DNA from: Mycetocola manganoxydans
GTDB lineage: Bacteria; Actinomycetota; Actinomycetes; Actinomycetales; Microbacteriaceae
DNA length: 64,000 bases
NCBI RefSeq assembly: GCF_003667545.1
Contig: NZ_RCUV01000003.1
Span: 284,307 to 348,306, forward strand
Reading direction: 5' to 3'
In this document: in pieces, positions 1-8,184 of the stretch
Position numbering within the stretch: position 1 is the first letter of the stretch
How the letters are laid out: the number at the start of each line of letters is the position of its first letter
Notes under the pieces: model-generated
What the model was told of the DNA's origin: nothing
The model's database searches: none
Seen by the model: the letters and a program-made list of their open reading frames with translations, nothing else
Made by a program: the position numbers and the translations under genes

Positions 1-140
1 TCGTAGCCGGTGTCGCCGAGGCCGGCGCCGGCGTCGAGCAGCCAGTCGAGGCCACCGTCGGAGCGCGCGATGAACCCGTCGAGGCTCATCGCGAGGAAAG
101 CGGATGCCCGGGGCAGGGGCAGAGCGGAATCGTCGGTCAT
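1..140 (-). CDS. Dihydrofolate reductase family protein, N-terminal part (runs off the window)
   Basis: The minus frame beginning at the ATG at 140 stays open to the window edge and gives an N-terminus containing FLAMSLDGFIARSDGGLDWL, the first strand and loop of the RibD C-terminal/DHFR fold (NADPH-dependent reductases). Only about 46 residues are visible, so the specific substrate cannot be told; proteins of this type are usually about 190 residues long and often orphan reductases rather than folate enzymes. There is no Shine-Dalgarno sequence. Instead TAGCGT lies exactly six bases before the ATG, which fits a leaderless transcript. It is divergent from the acetyltransferase gene at 231. 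Confidence 0.75.
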   Translation of the reverse strand, partial: MTDDSALPLPRASAFLAMSLDGFIARSDGGLDWLLDAGAGLGDTGY

Positions 141-146
141 GCGGGC

Positions 147-175
147 ACGCTATCACCGGCATCTGACAGTGTTGA
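147..175 (-). promoter_or_regulatory. Leaderless promoter of the DHFR-like gene
   Basis: Reading the minus strand, a TCAACA -35-like hexamer (175-170), a 17-base spacer and TAGCGT (152-147) are followed by six bases and the ATG at 140. Transcription would start at or next to the start codon, so no leader and no ribosome site are expected. Confidence 0.5.
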
Positions 176-195
176 AGGGGGGTGGTCCCGTCCCG

Positions 196-230
196 TGGTC
201 ATTCCGGAGCGTGAGAACTACGCTGGCAGG
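196..230 (+). promoter_or_regulatory. Leaderless promoter of the GNAT gene
   Basis: TGGTCA (196-201), a 17-base spacer, TACGCT (219-224) and six further bases lead into the ATG at 231. The spacing fits a sigma-70-type promoter whose +1 is the A of the start codon. It decides the start of the gene, because the in-frame GTG at 195 would lie upstream of the transcript. Confidence 0.55.
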
Positions 231-527
231 ATGGCTCCCGACTTCGCCCACGAACCCGACGCTCGCCGCTACACCCTTCGGATCGGCGACGAATTGGTCT
301 GTGTTGCCGACTACTCGGAGCGACCCGGGCAGATCTACTTCACCCACACATACACGTCGCCGGCGCGACGCGGACACGGCCACGCGGCATCCCTCATCGA
401 GTTCGCGGTGAATGATGTCGCATCGAGGACAACGGACCGGATCGTTCCGGTGTGCTCCTTCGTCGTCGACTGGTTCGACTCCCACCCGGAACGCGCCGAC
501 CTGCTTCGCCGCGACGCGAAGGCCTAG
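231..527 (+). CDS. GNAT family N-acetyltransferase (YjdJ/GNAT_acetyltr_2-like small type)
   Basis: This is a 98-residue protein of the small GNAT class (COG2388 type), which moves an acetyl group from acetyl-CoA to an amine; the acceptor is unknown. The core is visible as FTHTYTSPARRGHGHAASLI, with the R-x-G-x-G/A-type acetyl-CoA loop (RRGHGHA), followed by the closing segment VPVCSFVVDWFDSHPE, typical of this short family. The start was placed at the ATG at 231 because a leaderless promoter ends there; an in-frame GTG at 195, preceded by a G-rich stretch, is the alternative and would add 12 residues. Its stop overlaps the stop of the convergent helicase gene by four bases. Confidence 0.8.
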   Translation: MAPDFAHEPDARRYTLRIGDELVCVADYSERPGQIYFTHTYTSPARRGHGHAASLIEFAVNDVASRTTDRIVPVCSFVVDWFDSHPERADLLRRDAKA

Positions 528-3500
528 CTTTTCCCGCCAGGCTCCACGAGCGTGAGGAAGGCGCTGAGTTCGGCTATTCCCTGCGCATTGACCGGCAGAT
601 AATCGGTGAGCGCCGGCGAGTACACCAGGTACGCCGCCCATTTTGCGCGCGAGATGGCGACGTTGAGCCGGTTCTTCAGGATCAGGAACCCCATCCCCCG
701 CGGTACCTCGGACGCAGCGGATGCCGCTAGAGTCACGATCGCGATCGCAGCCTCCTGGCCCTGGAACTTGTCGACGGTTCCCACCCGAACGCGGTCGAAC
801 CCAGCGGCTGCGAGGGTGTCGCGCACCAGCGCCACCTGCGCGTTGTACGGAGACACGACGATGATGTCGTCCTGGTCGAGCGGGTCGTCGTCACGGGACT
901 CGGTCGGGTCTGTCCACGATCTGCCGATCGCCGCCCGCACCAGCTCGACCACTCGCGCGGCCTCCTCGGCGGAGGCGACGGCGTTGCCTGCGTGTTCGAC
1001 GGCTTCGATGTGGAGTCCGGGTTCGATGCCGTCGAGGTACCTGCTGGAGGTGACCTCGTGTGCGTGCAACTCACCCTCGTATGACAGCCGCGACACCGGT
1101 GCGGTGACGGCGGGATGCATCCGCCTGCTTTCGGCGAGGAAGTAGCCGAGGTCGGCCGGAAGAACGTCGTGCCCGTCGCTCACCCAACCCAGCGCGGACG
1201 TGTCGATCGGTTCCGGGTGCAGCCCCTGGCTCACCTGCGGCAGTTGCTGCGGGTCGCCGAGAAGCATGAGGTTCCTGGCAGCGACGCTCGCCGCGATCGT
1301 GAACGCGAGCGAATACTGTCCTGCTTCGTCGATGACCAGCAGGTCGAGGCTGTGCCGCGGCACTCGGGCCTTGTTGCTGAAGTCCCACGCGGTGCCGCCG
1401 AGCACGAAGCCAGTCGCGTCATTCTCGGTGGCGAACATGAGGTGCCCGTTGGCATCGAGCGGCGTATAGGGGACGCTCGTGGCATCCACCCCTGTCTTCT
1501 TCACCTTGCCGACGAGCCCGGCGGGCAGCCCGGCCTTGACGACGGCGGTGAGCAGGTTCTCGACGACGGCGTGGGACTGCGCGACGACACCGATCTTCCA
1601 GCCGTGGTCGCGGACGAGAGCGGCGATGACGTGCGCGCCGAGGTAGGTCTTGCCCGTGCCTGGCGGGCCCTGCACGGCGAGGTAGGAACGGTCGAGATCG
1701 AGGATGCTCGCGATGACCGCGTCGATGCGCTCCCCGGTCACCGGGGTGAGAGCGCCGGATCGGGTGCGGGGTGGCGTGCGGCGGAGGATGTCGACGACCG
1801 GGTCGCTCGGCCACTCCGGCTGCGCGTCGACGATGGCCTGCGCCCATTCCTCGATGGCGGGTTTCTGTTGCCCGGCTGGCGGGGGCGCGGACGGAGTGAG
1901 CGCCATCGGCAGGTCGTCGAACGGCTCGATGCCCGCCTGAAGGGTTTCTTCGACGAGGGCGCCACGATCGTCGACCTCGAGCACCTTCACGGAGCGCGTC
2001 GGGCGGGAGCCGGGGTCGCCGACCGTCGCCTCGAACGGGCCCGGGTGCTCGTAGAGCACGAACGGTCCGGCTGAATCACCCGGTTTGACGCTGCTGCCCG
2101 GTGCCCATTTTCCGGTGAGCCGCACCCAGCGCCGGTCGGTGCGCTGCTTGCCCTCCCGGAACCACGGCTTCTCGACCGATGCTCCGCCGTCTTCGACGAC
2201 GAGGACGTCTCGGTTGTCTTCCCAGGACTGGACGTCCTGGATCAGGCGCGCGAAGTGAGCCCACCAGAAGCTTTTCTGTTCCCGCTGGTGGTAGTCGATG
2301 GCGGCTGCCGCGAAGGCGGCGGCGGTCTGGTCGGCACTTCGCCCGGCGGCGAGACGGTCACCGGCGATCGAGAGCAGGGCATAGCGAAGCGGTGACGGCT
2401 CGATGTCCGGGACGGAGTCCTTGGCTTCGTGCAACGTGCCGGGCTGGATGCCGTGCTCACGACCGCGTTCGATCAGCCAGTCTCGAAGGCGAAGCGTCGA
2501 AACGCAGTCGTACCGGTTGTAGTCGCCGATCTCGTCGAGCTTGTGCTGCCCGTCCGTGTCGTTTCCGGTCTCGATCAGCTCCCGCGCATCCGCGTATTCG
2601 GTGATCGACGCTGCTCCGTCTTTCACGTCGCTCTCGCGCAGTTCGTCACCCATGTAGAGCGGTTCGAGCTTTTTGATCGAGTAGGAGCGGGAGCCGACCC
2701 GGATGCTCTTCTTCACCATCGGGTACAGGTCGACGAGGACGTTGTCGCGGAACAGCTGATCGACCTCGTCCTCGCCCTCGCCGTGGCGGGCAGCGATCGA
2801 CGACAGGTGCGTGCGCTCGTATGAGGCGTAGTGATAGATATGCAGGTTCGGGAATGCACGCCTGCGGTCGGCGACGTAGTCGAGGAAGTTGCGGAGCGCG
2901 ACGCGTTCCTCAGCGAAGCTGTGTGCCCAGAACGCCGTGAAGGTCCCGTCGACGTCGACGAGCCCGAAGAGGTAATCGAGCCCCCACGAACGGCCCTCGC
3001 CCTCGGTGTACAGCGGGTCACCTTCGAAGTCGAAGAAGATGTCGCCGGGGTCGGGTTCGGGCAGCGCGGCGAGTGCGAGCGGATTGAATACCCGCACCGG
3101 CGGCGGCGTGCCGGGGCCGGGCTCCGGTGGGCCCTCGAGCTGCAACTGGGCCTGCAGGCGCAGGCCGGCGAGCGTTGAGGCACCGATGCCGACGTCGCTC
3201 GCCTCACCGTCGAAGTCGACCAGTTGCTCGATCGTGGTGATGCCGTGCGCGGCGAGCCGGGCCCGCTGGGTCACACGCATCCCGCCGACGAGGAGCACGT
3301 CACGAGAGGAAAGGATCTCGGCTTCGCAGGTCTCGCAGCGGCCGCAGATCGTGTATCGGGCGTCTCCCCAGACCACAGCGGCATTGTTGGGGTCGTCGAA
3401 CCGTTCCGCGATGATCCGGTGCAGCCGCTCTTCACGCTTGAGGTAGACGGGCAGGATGTCACTGACCCGGTGCGTGCTCGTCATCCCGTTGCCGAGCAGG

Positions 3501-4021
3501 ATCTGCACGGTGTCGGCCGGCTCGACGCCGAGCTGCCGCAACTGGACGACGTAGGCGGCGAGCTGGAGCAAAGCGGTCACCTTCGCCGAGCGGGCGAGCT
3601 TGGTGTCCTGCACGAGGTACCGGCCGTCGCTCTGCCGCACGATGAAGTCGGCGAACCCGACGAAGTTCCCGTCGAAGAACGTGGCCTGGAAGACGACATC
3701 GGCTCCGGCGTCGAACGCACGCTTCGTGGCGGCAACGGCCTCGGCGAGCGCGTCGCGCGTCAACTCAGCGGGGCGCTCGATCTCGACGACACCGGGCCCG
3801 AATTCAGCACGGTAGGCGTCGAGGACCCGGGCTTCGTGTTCGTCTCCGAGCCTTCCTGTGCGCGCGAGCATCGCGTCGACCACCTCGTCGACACGCTCCG
3901 TGCGGCCGAGCTTGGCGTCGAGTTTGCGCAGGAAGGCGAACTCGCACGTGGACGCGACGGTGAGGTCGCTCGCGCTGGTGACAAGGCACGCGCGAGAGAG
4001 CGATTCGTCGAGGAAGAACAT
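524..4021 (-). CDS. TM0106-type RecB-like nuclease fused to UPF1-like helicase
   Basis: A 1165-residue multidomain nucleic-acid enzyme. Near residue 120-150 a RecB-family nuclease core is seen (GFADFIV, then QDTKLAR with the D-x-K catalytic pair). A cysteine group CGRCETCEAE follows near 227, possibly part of an iron-sulfur or zinc site. An RNase H-like (YprB-type) 3'-5' exonuclease domain runs from about 330 (FDFEGD) to 505 (YNRYDC). The C-terminal half is a superfamily 1 helicase: Walker A GPPGTGKT near 787, DEAG Walker B near 894, and the late motifs DKFQGQE and NRLNVAISRA near 1120. The start ATG is preceded by GGAGG. Known relatives are predicted DNA repair or RNA/DNA-processing enzymes without a settled role. 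It stands beside another large ATPase (4447), which suggests a shared repair or defence context, but this is inference. Confidence 0.85.
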   Translation of the reverse strand: MFFLDESLSRACLVTSASDLTVASTCEFAFLRKLDAKLGRTERVDEVVDAMLARTGRLGDEHEARVLDAYRAEFGPGVVEIERPAELTRDALAEAVAATKRAFDAGADVVFQATFFDGNFVGFADFIVRQSDGRYLVQDTKLARSAKVTALLQLAAYVVQLRQLGVEPADTVQILLGNGMTSTHRVSDILPVYLKREERLHRIIAERFDDPNNAAVVWGDARYTICGRCETCEAEILSSRDVLLVGGMRVTQRARLAAHGITTIEQLVDFDGEASDVGIGASTLAGLRLQAQLQLEGPPEPGPGTPPPVRVFNPLALAALPEPDPGDIFFDFEGDPLYTEGEGRSWGLDYLFGLVDVDGTFTAFWAHSFAEERVALRNFLDYVADRRRAFPNLHIYHYASYERTHLSSIAARHGEGEDEVDQLFRDNVLVDLYPMVKKSIRVGSRSYSIKKLEPLYMGDELRESDVKDGAASITEYADARELIETGNDTDGQHKLDEIGDYNRYDCVSTLRLRDWLIERGREHGIQPGTLHEAKDSVPDIEPSPLRYALLSIAGDRLAAGRSADQTAAAFAAAAIDYHQREQKSFWWAHFARLIQDVQSWEDNRDVLVVEDGGASVEKPWFREGKQRTDRRWVRLTGKWAPGSSVKPGDSAGPFVLYEHPGPFEATVGDPGSRPTRSVKVLEVDDRGALVEETLQAGIEPFDDLPMALTPSAPPPAGQQKPAIEEWAQAIVDAQPEWPSDPVVDILRRTPPRTRSGALTPVTGERIDAVIASILDLDRSYLAVQGPPGTGKTYLGAHVIAALVRDHGWKIGVVAQSHAVVENLLTAVVKAGLPAGLVGKVKKTGVDATSVPYTPLDANGHLMFATENDATGFVLGGTAWDFSNKARVPRHSLDLLVIDEAGQYSLAFTIAASVAARNLMLLGDPQQLPQVSQGLHPEPIDTSALGWVSDGHDVLPADLGYFLAESRRMHPAVTAPVSRLSYEGELHAHEVTSSRYLDGIEPGLHIEAVEHAGNAVASAEEAARVVELVRAAIGRSWTDPTESRDDDPLDQDDIIVVSPYNAQVALVRDTLAAAGFDRVRVGTVDKFQGQEAAIAIVTLAASAASEVPRGMGFLILKNRLNVAISRAKWAAYLVYSPALTDYLPVNAQGIAELSAFLTLVEPGGKS

Positions 4022-4150
4022 GGGACCTCCGAGGTCGGGCAGTTCCGAGGCTAGCGGCAGCCGCCGACATCAGACCCTGCTTCGCCCGGTGGTTGTAGCA
4101 CAAACGCACGGATGCCCGCACTGCTCTATCGCGAACGACCCCCGGCCGCG

Positions 4151-4162
4151 TAGCGTGGGGCC
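4151..4162 (+). promoter_or_regulatory. Leaderless -10 element of the 57-residue protein gene
   Basis: TAGCGT at 4151-4156 is followed by six bases and the ATG at 4163, the same arrangement and the same hexamer as at 147-152 and 48985-48990. No convincing -35 hexamer is seen at 16-18 bases upstream. Confidence 0.4.
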
Positions 4163-4336
4163 ATGACTGACAACGACACAACCGAGACCCCGAAGCCCCG
4201 CGACCGTTCGCACCACGACGAGACCACCGATCGTCCCGGGCAGTCGGCCGATGGCATCCCAGACGGTTCAGGCACCAACACCGACACCGGTGACGACACC
4301 GACCGCGACACTGTGTCCGGCGGCCCCGCCGACTAA
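4163..4336 (+). CDS. Small hydrophilic protein, 57 residues, unknown function
   Basis: The frame encodes a 57-residue, strongly hydrophilic and acidic protein that is almost free of hydrophobic residues. It is rich in Asp, Thr, Gly and Pro and has tandem acidic-Thr patches such as TNTDTGDDTDRDT. No membrane segment, signal peptide or cysteine is present, so it is probably intrinsically disordered. I do not recognise a family. Support for it being real is the leaderless -10 element six bases before the ATG and the strong hairpin immediately after the stop codon. It sits alone between two divergent helicase genes. Confidence 0.55.
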   Translation: MTDNDTTETPKPRDRSHHDETTDRPGQSADGIPDGSGTNTDTGDDTDRDTVSGGPAD

Positions 4337-4356
4337 GTCCCCCACGAAGTTCCACG

Positions 4357-4399
4357 AGTGGTTCACCGTCCCTCCGCAAGCGAGGGACTGTGAACCACT
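4357..4399 (+). terminator. Hairpin terminator after the small gene
   Basis: Two 18-base arms (4357-4374 and 4382-4399, one mismatch) enclose a seven-base loop, and the right arm runs straight into TTT. This is the strongest intrinsic-terminator shape in the window. It isolates the small gene from the SNF2 gene that starts 48 bases later. Confidence 0.7.
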
Positions 4400-4446
4400 T
4401 TTGCGCTTCGGGCAAGGCGCAGGCCGAAGGATGAGAGAATGAACGG

Positions 4447-7400
4447 ATGTCGTCTCCCGCCGCTCCCCTGGTGGATGTCACCGACATCATCCGTCTCGTC
4501 GGCAACTCCGCGTTCAATCGTGCGACCGCGTACGCCAGGAACGGTGCCGTCCGTGACCTCGACTGGGACCATGACGCCGGCAGCCTGACCGCTGAGGTGC
4601 AGGGCACAGCTCCTGATCCGTATCGGTGCAGGGTCGTGCTCGCTCCCGCCCGCAAGGAATTCAGCCGACCGACGACCTCCAGCTGCACCTGCCCGCTCCG
4701 CGCGAGCTGCAAACACGTCGCTGCCACCTTGCTCGCGAGCAACGCACGAGCGGTGAAGAACATCGATCTCCAGCCCGGAACACAGGATGACCCGGATGCT
4801 TTGTCGCGCGACCGTCAATGGATCGAACGCAACCTGCGATCCGCAGACGAGTGGTACTCAGGCGAGACGACGTGGCCGAGTGACACCTGGGATGAGAAGG
4901 AACCCGAGGTTCCCCGAGGCCCCGCTCAACCCGAGTGGAAATCCGCTGTCGGTGCACTGACCGGCCAGCTCGCGGCATCCGGAAGCGCGCCGACGCCGAT
5001 GGGATTGCAATTCGAGTTGCGGGAGCAGACCCCGCGCACCCGCCACCGCTGGAACGGTCCAACCGCACGCACAGCAAAGAGCACGACCGGGTCCGGTGAG
5101 TACAGGCTCGGGGTGCGGCCGGTCATCCGGAACGAAAAGGGCAACTGGGTCCGCACGAACGTCGGCTGGAACACGTTCAGTTATCAGGTCAACCGGCTCG
5201 GCCTCGACCCGCAACAGCACCGCTGGTTCAGCCAGTTCGCCGCGCTTCATCGGGCCGCCCGCAACGTGTATACCGTCGGCCAGGACCTGGACTGGCTCTA
5301 CCTCGACGACTTCAACAGTCCCCTGCTGTGGAACCTCCTCTCCGAAGCGCGATCCCTCGGGATCGAACTCGTCGGCAGCCGCAAGGACGCGAGCGTCCGG
5401 ATCGGTGACACAGCCCTCGTCGGCCTCGACGCCACAGCGGATACCGACCTGCGCCTCGTCCCCACCCTCACGATCGACGGAGTGACCCATCCGGCCGAGT
5501 CCGCTGGGCTCCTCGGCGACCACGGGGTGTACGCCTACGCCCTCGAGCCTGCACCGAGTTTCGTGCTCGCCCGGGCACCGGAACGGCTCACCGAGGAGCA
5601 GCAGCGCCTCGTCGGCCAGTCCTCGGACGTCGTCGTACCTGCCGCAGACATCGACGAATTCCTCGCCGAGTTCTACCCGCGTCTTCGACACTCGATCCCG
5701 ATCACCTCGACCGATGAGACCGTCGAGTTTCCCCCGGTCATTCCCCCTGTTCTCGTGCTCACCGCGGCGTTCTCGGCCAAGCACACCCTCGCACTCGAGT
5801 GGGACTGGGAGTACCGCGAGGGCACGACAACGACACGGATGCCGCTCTACGCGACAGCCCACGACTCCGGTTCACGAGACCTCCAGATCGAGCACGTGAT
5901 CGCGGATCGGGCCCGCGCCATCACACCCCTCGAGTCCAGGACCCTCATCGGGCTCGACGCTGCCGAGTTCACCGACAAGGTGCTCCCAGGCATCGAAGCG
6001 GTCGAGGGGGTCCGGGTCGACGTGATCGGCACGAGGCCCGACTACCGCGAGCTCACCGAGACCCCGAAACTCAAGGTCACCACCGTCGAAACCGACCAGC
6101 GGGACTGGTTCGACCTCGGCGTTATCGTGACCATCGACGGGCAGAAAATCCCGTTCGGCCCACTGTTCAAGGCGCTGTCGAAGGGCCAGACCAAGCTGCT
6201 GCTCGTCGACAACAGCTACCTCTCGCTGCAGCAGCCGGCGTTCGAGCAACTGCACGACCTGATCGAGGAGGCCAGGAGCCTCGCCGAGTGGGACACCGGC
6301 ATGCGGATCAGCCGCTACCAGTCGAGCCTCTGGGAGGACCTCGAGGATCTCGCAGACGAGTCCGAGCAGGCCGCATCCTGGCGGAGCGCCGTCTCCGGCC
6401 TGCGCGAGATCGACACCGTCGAGCCCGTGCCGCTGCCTTCCAGCATCCAGGCCACGCTCCGCCCGTACCAGCTCGACGGTTTCACCTGGCTGGCGTTCCT
6501 CTACAAGCACCAGCTCGGCGGGATCCTCGCCGACGACATGGGGCTCGGCAAGACGCTGCAGACCCTCGCCCTGATGGCGCATGCGAAGGAGACGACCGAG
6601 AAGGAGAAGCGGCGTCCGTTCCTCGTCGTCGCCCCGACATCCGTCGTCTCGAACTGGGGAATCGAAGCCGCACGGTTTGCGCCGGACCTCGACGTGCGCA
6701 CCATCACCGCGACGCGTGCGAAGAGCGGCCCGCTCACCGATGTCGGCACAGCGGATGTCGTCATCACGTCGTACACACTGTTCCGTCTCGATTTCGACTC
6801 GTACGCGAGGCACGAATGGGCGGGGCTGATCCTCGACGAAGCGCAGTTCGTCAAGAACCGCACCGCGAAGGTGCACCAGTCGGCCCGCGACCTCGACGCC
6901 CCGTTCAAGCTCGCGATCACCGGAACGCCGATGGAGAACAATCTGCTCGAACTGTGGTCGCTGTTCGCGATCGTGGCACCTGGCCTGTTCCCGTCAGCCC
7001 GCAAGTTCCTCGACGAGTACGCGAAACCGATTGAAGCCGGGGACCGGCCTGAGCTTCTCACGCGACTGCGGCGTCGCATCCGCCCGCTGATGATGCGCCG
7101 CACGAAGGAACTCGTCGCCACCGACCTGCCCGCGAAGCAGGAGCAGGTGCTCACCATCGACCTCAATCCGAAGCACCGCAAGCTGTACGACACGTTCCTG
7201 CAACGGGAACGGCAGAAACTGCTCGGCCTGCTCGACGACATGGACAAGAACCGGTTCATCGTCTTCCGCTCGCTCACGCTGCTCCGCATGCTGAGCCTCG
7301 ACGCCTCCCTCGTCGACGAGCAATACGCGAACGTTCCGTCGTCGAAGCTCGACGCGCTCTTCGAACAGCTCGAGGATGTACTCGCCGAGGGCCACCGTGC

Positions 7401-7935
7401 CCTCATCTTCAGCCAGTTCACGTCGTTCCTCGGCAAGGCTGCCGCGCGACTCGACGCCGAGGGGATCCCGTACGCCTACCTCGACGGCTCGACGACCAGG
7501 CGGGCGGATGTCATCAGGAAGTTCAAGGACGGCGACGCCCCGGTCTTCCTCATCAGCCTCAAGGCGGGCGGGTTCGGCCTCAACCTCACCGAGGCGGATT
7601 ACGTGTTCCTCCTCGACCCGTGGTGGAACCCGGCGACCGAGGCGCAGGCCGTCGACCGGACCCACAGGATCGGCCAGACCAAGAACGTCCTCGTTTACCG
7701 GATGGTCGCCAACGGCACCATCGAGGAGAAGGTGATGGCGCTCAAGGCGCAGAAGGCAAAGCTGTTCAACGCTGTGATGGACGATGACGCCGTATTCAGC
7801 TCTGCGCTCACCGCAGACGACATCCGCGGGCTGCTCGAGGCGCCCGAAGAACCGACGCCGATCGAGCGTGCCGCCGAGGACTTCGCCGTCATCGAAACGG
7901 AGCGCCGTTCGCGCTGGGTTCCCAGCGACGAGTGA
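4447..7935 (+). CDS. SNF2-family DEAD/DEAH-like ATPase with N-terminal SWIM zinc finger
   Basis: A 1162-residue bacterial Swi2/Snf2 ATPase. The SWIM zinc finger is visible at residues 80-92 (CTCPLRASCKH, CxC...CxH). A long unclassified middle region follows. The ATPase begins near 690: DDMGLGKT (motif I) near 698, DEAQ (motif II) near 796, TGTPMENN (motif III) near 825, and the C-terminal helicase half with LDGSTTRR, the LKAGGFGLNL motif and DRTHRIGQ (motif VI) near 1070. Such proteins translocate on double-stranded DNA and remodel bound proteins, including RNA polymerase recycling in the RapA branch; the target here is unknown. No Shine-Dalgarno is seen, while GAGAAT six bases before the ATG is compatible with a leaderless start. 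Confidence 0.9.
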   Translation: MSSPAAPLVDVTDIIRLVGNSAFNRATAYARNGAVRDLDWDHDAGSLTAEVQGTAPDPYRCRVVLAPARKEFSRPTTSSCTCPLRASCKHVAATLLASNARAVKNIDLQPGTQDDPDALSRDRQWIERNLRSADEWYSGETTWPSDTWDEKEPEVPRGPAQPEWKSAVGALTGQLAASGSAPTPMGLQFELREQTPRTRHRWNGPTARTAKSTTGSGEYRLGVRPVIRNEKGNWVRTNVGWNTFSYQVNRLGLDPQQHRWFSQFAALHRAARNVYTVGQDLDWLYLDDFNSPLLWNLLSEARSLGIELVGSRKDASVRIGDTALVGLDATADTDLRLVPTLTIDGVTHPAESAGLLGDHGVYAYALEPAPSFVLARAPERLTEEQQRLVGQSSDVVVPAADIDEFLAEFYPRLRHSIPITSTDETVEFPPVIPPVLVLTAAFSAKHTLALEWDWEYREGTTTTRMPLYATAHDSGSRDLQIEHVIADRARAITPLESRTLIGLDAAEFTDKVLPGIEAVEGVRVDVIGTRPDYRELTETPKLKVTTVETDQRDWFDLGVIVTIDGQKIPFGPLFKALSKGQTKLLLVDNSYLSLQQPAFEQLHDLIEEARSLAEWDTGMRISRYQSSLWEDLEDLADESEQAASWRSAVSGLREIDTVEPVPLPSSIQATLRPYQLDGFTWLAFLYKHQLGGILADDMGLGKTLQTLALMAHAKETTEKEKRRPFLVVAPTSVVSNWGIEAARFAPDLDVRTITATRAKSGPLTDVGTADVVITSYTLFRLDFDSYARHEWAGLILDEAQFVKNRTAKVHQSARDLDAPFKLAITGTPMENNLLELWSLFAIVAPGLFPSARKFLDEYAKPIEAGDRPELLTRLRRRIRPLMMRRTKELVATDLPAKQEQVLTIDLNPKHRKLYDTFLQRERQKLLGLLDDMDKNRFIVFRSLTLLRMLSLDASLVDEQYANVPSSKLDALFEQLEDVLAEGHRALIFSQFTSFLGKAAARLDAEGIPYAYLDGSTTRRADVIRKFKDGDAPVFLISLKAGGFGLNLTEADYVFLLDPWWNPATEAQAVDRTHRIGQTKNVLVYRMVANGTIEEKVMALKAQKAKLFNAVMDDDAVFSSALTADDIRGLLEAPEEPTPIERAAEDFAVIETERRSRWVPSDE

Positions 7936-7951
7936 CATCCGTTTCCCGAGG

Positions 7952-7986
7952 GAGACAGAAGCCGCCCGCGTGCGTATGCTGTGCAA
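7952..7986 (+). promoter_or_regulatory. Leaderless promoter of the second 57-residue protein
   Basis: GAGACA (7952-7957), a 17-base spacer, TATGCT (7975-7980) and six bases precede the ATG at 7987. This is among the best matches to a sigma-70 promoter with a start codon at +1 in the window. Confidence 0.55.
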
Positions 7987-8160
7987 ATGATCTCGACACC
8001 AGCGGGCCCCCCGGATGCCTCTCCCAGCATCGCCCATGCGTCTGAGCCATCATCGACAGCGGACCCCGCCGCCGACGGTTACGACGAGTTCCACCTCGAC
8101 TACGACCCCTCCGCCGGCAGCGGCACGAGCTTCAGCGACCTCGACTTCCCACTCGCCTGA
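7987..8160 (+). CDS. Small acidic protein, 57 residues, unknown function
   Basis: This frame gives a 57-residue protein with a Ser/Pro/Ala-rich N-terminal half and an acidic, aromatic C-terminal half (DGYDEFHLDYDP, then FSDLDFPLA). It has no cysteine, no membrane segment and no signal peptide. The leaderless promoter just upstream is the main evidence that it is expressed. It happens to have the same length as the small protein at 4163, at the other end of the SNF2 gene, but the two sequences are not alike. It ends 24 bases before the convergent stop of the monooxygenase. I do not recognise a family; a peptide-precursor role is conceivable but unsupported. Confidence 0.5.
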   Translation: MISTPAGPPDASPSIAHASEPSSTADPAADGYDEFHLDYDPSAGSGTSFSDLDFPLA

Positions 8161-8184
8161 CCCGACCCGCCCGTCACCGCCGGC

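Noticed and set aside
7987..8160. Lanthipeptide or other RiPP precursor
   Set aside because: No cysteine, no recognisable leader and no modification enzyme next to it.
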